From Vanrija pseudolonga (lineage: Eukaryota; Basidiomycota; Tremellomycetes; Trichosporonales; Trichosporonaceae), in NCBI RefSeq assembly GCF_020906515.1, contig NC_085851.1, positions 2,604,001 to 2,668,000 on the forward strand: a DNA stretch of 64,000 nucleotides. Reading direction: 5' to 3'. Shown here one piece after another: positions 56,777 through 64,000 of this stretch; positions within the stretch are counted from its first letter, which is position 1, and each line of letters starts with the position of its first letter. The position numbers and the translations under genes are program-made. The notes under the pieces were generated by a model. It was not told the DNA's origin, did no database searches, and saw only the letters and a list, made by a program, of their open reading frames with translations.

Positions 56777-57270
56777 GTCTCCATCGGCGCCTCCGGAGGC
56801 ATGCGGGTCGACTCGGCTCAAACGTACGTTTAGCAGCTGTTGCTGTGTTGTAACCAAGGAAGGCAAGCACTGTGGCCGAGCCAAGCCAGAGCAAGTAGCA
56901 GACCGCCGCGGCCATGGCCGTCCCCGCGGCTGTTGGCGCTGCTGCAGCTTGGCCAGTCAGTCTATCACAATTGTATATGTATGCAGTGTCGTGTTCAAGT
57001 CGCCGCCGACGGCCAACTTGTCCTGCTTTCTCTACGCCTGGAACAGGAGCACATTGTCCGCTCGTTCCCGCCTTTGCCTTTGCCGACTGTCTACCGCCAT
57101 TTTGTTGTTCTCGATTGTCTCCTCTTTCGCTCCGCTCTGCTATTCCGCCCACCTCGCACCACCACTGTGTTTTTTGAACGACGTTGCTACCGTTTAGCGT
57201 TGTTGTAATTACTGTGCAGACAAGGCATTACAACTCGGTGACTCATCTCGCATTCCCCTTGCCCCGTCGC

Positions 57271-57297
57271 TCCCCCCCCCCTTCCCCCCCCTTCCCC
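57271..57297. repeat. Poly-C / C-rich tract
   Basis: Two long C runs and a third shorter one separated by TT. Its complement has three or more G runs and could form a quadruplex on the minus strand. Confidence 0.85.
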
Positions 57298-57784
57298 GCC
57301 AGCTTCTCCCCCGCTGCATCATCAATTCCTCCACTTTGTCCATCTCCACCTCTTTCTCAAACTCTCTCGTCTGTATCAACACCACTCTTTCCGCAGCACT
57401 CGCTCTTCTCCTGGTTCATTGCGGTGCATCCCCAACGCCCGTACCACCACCTCGTCGTCGACACGTCCTTTGCATCCCCAGCTGCGCGCCGAGGCCCCTG
57501 CCGCAACACGCCCCTTATCTCTGCACCACGCCCTGCCGAAACCCAACACTTGCGTGGCGAAATCGGCCGCCGGCACGCATGGAATGACCCGACACGCTGG
57601 CCTTTCCTAAGAGAAATCAACCCTCTACCTACCACTCGACTCTTGCACGCCGACAGGCTTGACCCACTCCCGTGACGCAAGCTTGCCGCGTGTAAGTACC
57701 GACGCGACCTAGGCTTCGACTGTATCACTACCACCTCGATCCTCGCTTCTTCCCCACCCACCAGCCATTCACTCCCCGCCGGCC

Positions 57785-60700
57785 ATGTCTGGCCCATTTT
57801 TGGATGGCCTGAACCACACAATGCCAGTACCTCGGGATATCCCCAATCGCCCAAACCTGCAGGGTATTATCCCAGTCGAAACTGCCAGTAACACGACCAT
57901 CCCCAACGCAGCAGCTGGTTCTTCCGCAGCAGCGGCAGCCGCTGCTGCCGCAACCGCAGCCGGCACTCCGAACGATGTCGCAGGCGTGCTCCGTCGTAAC
58001 CAGGCATGTCTAGCATGTCGACGACGTAAGCTGGTACGTGCTTTGCCGCGCCGCTAGCTTCCTGGTCACCACTAACCGTATCCCGCAGAAATGTGACGCG
58101 GTGAGGCCGCATTGCTCAACCTGCGTCCGATCATATCGTCACCTCCTTCGTACCGCACCTGGAACCCGGCCCGTCCTTTCGTGCGAGTACGATGATGCAC
58201 CCGACAAGGAACCTGGCCAGGGCGATACAGAGCGCACATCACCCACTGAAGACGATGATGATGCCAAGAAGAAGAAACGCAAGGCGTCTGGTGGCCGCAA
58301 GAAGCGGGACGAGGACCTTGACGAGGAGAGAGATCGTTTGGCGAAGCGCATTCGTACGTCGTCACGTCAGCCAACATTTGCTAACTACGTCCAGTCGAGC
58401 TAGAGAACCAGCTGGCCACCAAGGCCAGCGCGGCCGCTGCCGGCTCGTCGTCGTCGTCGTCGTCGCAGGCATCTAAATGGACGGGGTCGTTCGGGTCGTC
58501 GACTGACTCGCCGGCTACATTCCTCGAAATGTTGCAGAACGGCACGTCGTCGTCGCAGCCCCCGTCGGCTTCGACATCGGCACCAATCTTTCCCGTCGGC
58601 CTCACGCCACTTTGGACGTCAAACGATCGTAGTGAGACAACTGGCCTGCCACTGTTCCCGTACATCGACAACGACATCTCCATGTCGTCGGTGGAGCCGG
58701 CCGGCGATGCGTCGACATTACGGCCTTCAGATGCCGCTCCCGCCATGCTCTCCCCGAACGGCGTCTTCAATTTCTCGCCGGCGCCGTCGGGACCAACTTG
58801 GAACCCGGCGAATACGGAGCCGACAAAGCAGTCGTCCGGCGACTCTGCATCATCCTGGCGGGGTCTCGAGTCGGCCCTGCCGCAGATGAGTGCAAACAGC
58901 TACGCAGATGGAGCCAACGGACCGATTGAAACGGCAGCGTTGGATGAGATTGCAGCGTCGAAAGCCGCCGCTTTCCAGCAATCGATTGGTGTCGACAGCT
59001 TTGGCGGCGTCGCCATGGACGGAGTGCTTGATAATCAGATTCTCATGGATCTGTTCTGGCCAGGGTGGCCGCCGAACCTTCCGGAGCCGCCGGTGGTCAA
59101 TGCGCTCGTCGAGGTCTTTTTCGACACTGTCCCCAACATGCCCCGAATCTTGCACCGGGCTCGTTTCCTCGCGCGCATGGCGCTCCCGCCGACGCATTCA
59201 AACTTTCCGCACCCTGCGCTCATCCACTCTATCTGCTCGCTCGCTGCCAGCTGGGCGGCGCCTGGTGTCACTGAAGGCGCGACCCTGAAGAGCACCTTTG
59301 GTGGCCGGGGATCGAGCCCGACACAGCAGGACTCACTTCCATTTGGTTTACGCCAGGCCGCATTCGCCAAGGATGCCGTGCAGGACGGTCTCAACACGGG
59401 TAACCGTCTCTTCGATGTTGTCCGTGCCATGATCGTTCTCTGTCGGGTGTTCATCGACGACACTCGAATGCTCGAGTGCTGGACTTACTGTGGTCTGGTT
59501 TCGCGGATGATTCTGCCGCTGGGTCTCAACGTTCGCTCGGCCGAGCTGTCACTCAAGTCGGTCATGCTTCCTCCGCCAGTCGACGCTCTTGAGCGCGAGG
59601 AGCGCCGCGCGGTCGTGTGGATGGCAATGTACCACGACACGATCGCGTCGGCCGCGTCTGGATGGGGCACGTCAATGGCGCTCGACGAGCTCACTGTGCC
59701 GCTCCCCGTCTCCATGAAGGACTTTGAAGCAGGCCACGAGACCATGGACTCGAACCCGCAGGACCTCGAGTCGCTAGACCTGTACATCAAGCACCCCGTC
59801 GTCGACGCGTTCGTCATGAGCCTGAAGGGTGCCGTCTTACTCAACCGTGTCAACAAATTCGCGAGGAAGTGGAAGAACCGCCGCATGCGTGACAATGACG
59901 ACCTCGACGGCATGCAGCGTCCCGAGTTCCGCGAACTTGCCAACGCGATTGCCTGCTTGCAGATGAGCTTCCCAGCCAGCCTTCGGACCCCGGCCAAGCT
60001 CGACGACAAGAACAAGTTGGACGTGGACCTCATCAGCGCCCATGTCATCCCCCAGTCGGCCATCATTTGCCTGTACGAGCCGTTTGCCGACATTACCGAC
60101 CCGAATGACCAGCCGGCTCGCCGCATTCTCAACGCCTCGCAGGCCATCGTCGGAGTCGTCCAGCAGATTGCTGGAACTGACCAGGCCGCCAACCTCGGTG
60201 CCATCATGCACTCATCATCGTCGGTCGGCCTCGTGACTGCCGCCCGAACTCTTCTTCTCTTCTATCGCCACGCTCTCAATATTGGCGACCAGGCCTCGGC
60301 TGATGCCCACCGCGCCGACATTGAGACTGCCCGCATGGCACTGGCGCAATACGGCGCCAAATTCAAGATTGGGTACCACCACGCGCAGCTCATCGAGTAC
60401 TTCCTCGACCGTGCCACGCGGCCAACGTTTGAAAAGTTGGCCGCACACTACCCGGAACACCCACGCTCTGGGGCAGTCGAGCTCACGCCGACTGCCAACT
60501 TTGGCCTGTGCATCATGAACGCGCTCAACATCAAGCGAGGATACTGGCGTGTCGCACCGGGATCACAAAATCAGTACCCCGCAGGCGTCGGCATCAATGT
60601 CGGACCCGTCGTTTCCCCCGCCGGTTCCACACCAGGTAGTCAAGCGTCGGTCGGCTCCGGCTCCGTCCCCAACAACAACAACAATAGCAACCCGCAACAT

Positions 60701-61072
60701 CGCACCTCGGTAGGCGCCTATGACTCGCCAGGATCGTCTGGAGCACCCTCGCTTACCTCGTCGTCGACAGCCAGTGCCTCGTCACTGGGGTGGCCCGGAG
60801 CGGCGGGAGCAACTGCGTTTAATGGCGTAATGCCGCCTGCTGCTGCGCCTGCGAAGCAACTTTCGCAGCAGGAGAAGGAGAAGAACAACTTTGCGTACAA
60901 CTTCCTCTACAACCACGGGCCGCCCGACAAGGACAACAAGGATTACGACATCTTCGCCGAGAAGGACTGCATCCTTGGCGGCCACGCGATGCCGAACCTG
61001 GCGGCCGAGAAGCTGGCCGAGGCGAACAGGCTGAGTGAGCAGCTGGCGAGTGGGATAGTGGAGCTGGATTAG
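57785..61072 (+). CDS. Zn2Cys6 fungal transcription factor
   Basis: About 1,030 residues in three or so exons. Start 57785; an Ala-rich run precedes the binuclear cluster ACLACRRRKLKCDAVRPHC followed by STC, interrupted by an intron after CRRRKL. The Cys spacing is C-x2-C-x6-C-x6-C-x2-C-x19-C; the last gap (to LSCEYDD) is far longer than the usual 6-8. A basic segment (KKKKRKASGGRKKR) and a short coiled coil (RILELENQLATKAS) follow. The middle-homology region (fungal_trans) lies at about bases 59030-60450 (VNALVEVFFDTVPNMPRILH, AFAKDAVQDGLNTGNRLFDV, VFIDDTRMLECWTYCGLVSR, LERE-ERRAVVWMAMYHDT). The C-terminus is Ser/Asn/Ala-rich and ends in a helical FAYNFLYNHGPPDKDNKD block. Targets unknown; long 5' region suggests regulated expression. 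Confidence 0.92.
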
Positions 61073-61404
61073 GGAGAGGGGAGAGGGAGGAGATACGAGG
61101 GATGAGAGCCTGGAGGGACGTAGGGAAGTAGGACACCCCATTAACATTTTACCGAAACCGTGTCGCGTCCTAGACCTGTATCTAGTTTTCTTCGTGTGTG
61201 TTGAGACCAGACAGAACATGTATGATAATCATGGCAAGGGGGGGTGGGGGGGGGGGGAGGGGGGTTGGTGGAATGAGTGGGTGTGCTTGGTGGTTCTGTG
61301 CGATTTACATCCGCCGTCGCGTCGTCGCGCGGTTGGACGCGTCAAAACAAAATCAATGACGGAGAGCGACTCTTTGTCGTCCTGTATACAATCACACCAG
61401 TACC
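61073..61404. other. Intergenic region, Zn2Cys6 regulator to RNASEH2C
   Basis: About 330 bases in the same direction. It carries the G-rich tract listed separately; nothing else seen. Confidence 0.6.
61237..61266 (+). repeat. G-rich tract with quadruplex potential
   Basis: Long G runs of about 7, 12 and 6 bases separated by a single T or A, then GG. It lies about 140 bases before the RNase H2 subunit C start codon. Confidence 0.85.
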
Positions 61405-62518
61405 ATGTCGGCCTTCATCCTCGCGCCGGCGCCGAGCGCGCCCCCAGAGAAAGCGCTACACCTCCTGCCCTTCTCACTACCCCCCACAACGACGTCGACC
61501 ACGATCGGCGCGTACTTCCAGCCGCGGGCAGCGCCGCCCTCCCACCCCGCCGCGGACGCAGGCTGCCTCCTCGCGTCCTTCCGCGGGCGGCAGATTGTCG
61601 GGCAGCGCGTGGCCGTGCCGAAGGGATATAAGGGGGTAGTGCTGCGCGCGAGCGGCTCCACTTCCGACGCGTCGGCTTCGGCGAGCGAGCCAGCAGCGCC
61701 GCGATACCCGCTTACGCCGGCCTCTTCGATCGCGAGCACGAGCACGAGCGAGCCACCAGCGCCGGCAGGACGGACGCGCGGCGCAGGCCAAGTCGCCCTC
61801 AGTCGACCGCGCCGGCGCGCAGTGACCACCCGCGCGCGTATCGCGCTGGACGAGAGCGACGACGAGCAGGACGACGACGCCGACGTGGTCGCGCCGCGCA
61901 AGAAGGCGCGCGTGGCCACCCCCAAGCCGGTGACGGTGCCGGATATCAACATTGTGCAAGCTACGCCCGCGAAGCCCGGCGTCGACGAGGAGCACGACGA
62001 GGAGCACGACGACGCGACGCTTGCGCCAGCTGCCGCTGTGGTGCCCGATGGCGAAGTCAAGGCCGAGAAGATGCCGCCAGCTGCACCGGCGCAAGAGTAC
62101 GCTGCTGATGGGCGGCCCGCGCGCGTGCTTATGCCTGTTGGAGCGTTTGATGCGTTCACGCTGTGGACGCCGGACGCGCCGTTGGCGGGGTATGCGCGGG
62201 GCGCGGCGGCGGCGGCGGGCGAGGGCAAGGAGGGAGTGGAGGGCCAGGGGGAGGGGGAGGGAGAGGGGGAGGGAACGAAGGGAGAGGCCGGCTGGTGGTC
62301 GGCCACTGGGGGCGGAGGCGAAGGCGGGGACGAGTTTGTGCGCGCGCTTGGCGAGTGGCTTGGGCTGTGTGAGATTGTGAGTCGCGAGCGGGCGCCGCGA
62401 GCGCCGTAGGCACGAGTGGGGCAAGCGTGCGGGGAGACTGTAGACAACGCTGACATGCCAGATTCACGCTCCGGTGTACCTCGACGACGGGGACGACGAG
62501 AGCGACGACGACGAGTAG
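61405..62518 (+). CDS. Ribonuclease H2 subunit C (RNH203 / RNASEH2C)
   Basis: Non-catalytic subunit of RNase H2, which removes ribonucleotides from DNA and degrades RNA in hybrids. Two exons, 61405..62376 and 62462..62518, 342 residues. N-terminal family block: LHLLPFSLPPTTTSTTIGAY then FQPR, followed by ASFRGRQIVGQRVAVPKGYK and GVVLRA. C-terminal block: FDAFTLWTPDAPL, then DEFVRALGEWLGLCEI, completed across the intron by IHAPVYL. Between the blocks lies a disordered, Arg/acidic insert of about 150 residues (bases 61660-62110) with a nuclear-localisation-like APRKKARV. A Gly/Glu-rich run is near 62215-62290. The protein ends with a Ser/Asp/Glu acidic tail. Yeast and human subunits are much shorter, so the length is unusual, but both conserved ends are present. 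Confidence 0.85.
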
Positions 62519-62670
62519 GACGGGACCGCGCCACACCGAGTGCACCTTGGCCTTGCGACGAGGACGACTGCCTGCACCGTGGCCACACGACTGCCCACAC
62601 TGTACAACACATGCATGCCTTGACCCAATACCCAATACATCGTGGACCTTTTGCTCCTCGTAACCCTCTT

Positions 62671-64000
62671 TTAGTACAGCTTCTTGAGCCACGTAACGTG
62701 CACGAGATGCCCGCGCACGCTGCGCAGATAGGCGGCATAGCAGCCCGCGCCAGCGACGACGGCGAACCAGCTGACGAGCGCAGTCCACTTGAACTGCGCC
62801 GGCGTCGCGGCAGCGAGCGTGACGGCGTACTTTGCGAGATTGAACAGGTTCTGCAGGGCGATCTGGAGCGCCGTCATCCTGTTACGGCGCGGGTGGTCGT
62901 CGAGCGCCAGCTGGAGCACTTTGAGCTGGCACAGGTCGAAGCTCCACAGCCCGATGCGGGACAGCGCGATGCCGCCGAAGAGCAGGCCCGTGTTCCACGA
63001 GGGGCCGTGCTCGCCGTACGCTCCGGCGCCGTAGAAGAAGGACACGACGACGGGGGACAGGCAGACCACTTCGGACCAGATGGACCATGCGCCGGCACGT
63101 TCGAGGCCCACTGCGCGTTCGAGGAGCGGCATGAGTGCCGTTCCGAGGAGGCCAGTGACGAGACAGACGGCCTGGTGGGTGTCAGCAAGAGTAGTCGGCC
63201 AACTGTAACCATGATACGACGCCGCGACTCACCCTCATCCCAGCAATAAACGTATCATCGTACCCCCTCGCGGCCTTGACATACGCGATAAACGTCCCGT
63301 CGTACGACAGCGTCGTGAGGTAGATAGTGGCGATGGCGACCGACGAGCCGAACACGGGCAGGCGGACAAACTCTGCCCAGTCGGCCTTCTCCTGCGCGAA
63401 CCACTGGGACCAGGTGCGTCGGGTCGTCGGCGCCGCGATAACGAGGACCTCGGGCGCGCCGTCCTCTGTGCTCTCGGCCACGACGTGTCCGACGGCAGCC
63501 TCGACCGCGCCGTGGTCCTGGCGTGACAGCGCAGGGAAGCAGCGGTACACGACCCCGATCCACACGCTCTCCGTGGCGGCTGTGACGACTGTAAAGGCCA
63601 GCAGGATGGCCACGGCGACTTCGTACCCCCACATGACGGTCAGAAACGACACGAGCAGCGGCGAGACGAGCTTGGACACGAGGTCGATGCGGCGCATGTA
63701 CGTGTTGAGCTGGGTGAGCAGCGCCGTGTCCCCGCGCGCGATGCACGTCACCCAGTCGCGTTCGATCGCGACAGTCAGCCCGGTGTTCGCGAGCCCGAGC
63801 AAGCTCGAGCACATGATCGTGAGCAGCAGGCACGCCCACACTGCGACGTTCTGCGCGGTGCTCGCGCGGAAGTGGAACGCCGCGCTCGCGACGGGCTGCA
63901 GCGGCCCGAAGAGGAGGAGGAAGAGGGCGTAGTTTGCCCCGTGGAAGAACTGGCGTGAGCCGTGTGTGGGCGGAGCAGACACGCACCTTCTCCGCGCCGA
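62671..64000 (-). CDS. Ferroportin (SLC40A)-like iron exporter, C-terminal part (5' end outside window)
   Basis: Cut by the right edge: an exon ending near 63986 continues past 64000, so the start is not visible. The visible part is polytopic. AQNVAVWACLLLTIMCSSLL and GLANTGLTVAIERDWVTCIA, with LNTYMRRIDLVSKLVSPLLV, match the ferroportin family core (a Trp-valine pair after Arg-Asp and the RRIDL...K segment). The later half (VRLPVFGSSVAIATIYLTTL, YDDTFIAGMRAVCLVTGLLG, VVVSFFYGAGA, LLFGGIALSRIGLWSFDLCQL, QIALQNLFNLAKYAVTLAAA, TALVSWFAVVAGAGCYAAYL) also fits. Introns are at about 63175-63232 and just before the right edge. It probably exports iron or a related metal; the substrate is inferred from the family. 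Confidence 0.85.

Larger units (their letters stand above)
55752..57784. other. Long intergenic region upstream of the Zn2Cys6 regulator
   Basis: The longest gap in the window, about 2.0 kb. It includes the minus-strand promoter (near 55760-56100), a 12-bp inverted repeat, a TGCC microsatellite and a poly-C tract (listed separately). The last 600 bases are pyrimidine-rich and likely a long 5' leader with several upstream ATGs. No coding gene is supported. Confidence 0.6.

Noticed and set aside
1-64000. tRNA genes, transposons, CRISPR arrays
   Set aside because: No B-box-like GGTTCGANNCC with an A-box, no terminal repeats or transposase/reverse-transcriptase motifs, no regularly spaced repeats were found by eye.

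Overview
The window is nuclear DNA of a GC-rich, intron-rich basidiomycete yeast or fungus, most likely a tremellomycete (Tremellales/Trichosporonales type). The reasons are the fungal gene content (Ku80 without DNA-PKcs, a Zn2Cys6 regulator, HIS6, CSC1, paired flavocytochrome b2 genes), very dense packing, and many short introns of 35-60 bases with GTGAGT/GTAAGT-like donors and a CTAAC/CTGAC/CTCAC branch site almost touching the AG acceptor. The order was not settled further. I see no rRNA, tRNA, transposon, viral relic or CRISPR array.

I support 28 protein genes and two intronic C/D-box snoRNAs. Left to right: a NUM1/ApsA-type cortical PH protein (cut by the left edge); UGGT folding sensor (-); KU80 (-); a small helical protein (+); the DSC2/UBAC2 rhomboid-like UBA protein (-); an acetoacetate-decarboxylase-like protein (+); an SDR (-); a disordered protein with ABBA, KEN and D-box motifs (+); an inositol polyphosphate 5-phosphatase with huge insertions (-); PIG-Y (+); eIF3d (-); WDR75/UTP17 carrying the two snoRNAs (+); a small unknown (-); 3-hydroxyacyl-CoA dehydratase PHS1 (+); an unknown protein (-); HIS6, an MDR oxidoreductase and KGD2 (all +); two head-to-head flavocytochrome b2 genes (-/+); a ROG1-type lipase (-); CSC1/TMEM63 channel and dCMP deaminase (+); TTI1 and a two-span mitochondrial protein (-); a Zn2Cys6 regulator and RNase H2 subunit C (+); and a ferroportin-like transporter cut by the right edge (-).

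Most genes are housekeeping and share no pathway with their neighbours. Local links are WDR75 with its snoRNAs (the U3 processome protein hosts rRNA-methylation guides) and the flavocytochrome b2 pair on one shared promoter, next to the 2-oxoglutarate dehydrogenase E2 gene. ER glycoprotein quality control (UGGT), the Dsc E3 ligase, GPI synthesis (PIG-Y) and very-long-chain fatty acid synthesis (PHS1) are also present but dispersed.

The observations most worth following are: the SNORD96-like guide, whose fifth base before box D falls on the 5.8S Gm75 position; the 33-base exon that separates the two snoRNA introns; the APC/C-degron/ABBA protein; the Tyr-to-Phe change in one flavocytochrome b2 copy together with a repeated promoter element between the pair; two introns with unusual splice sites; and G-quadruplex runs in a flavocytochrome b2 intron. 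Exon boundaries were read by eye; spans are firm where a start and stop are given, and individual splice sites are less certain.
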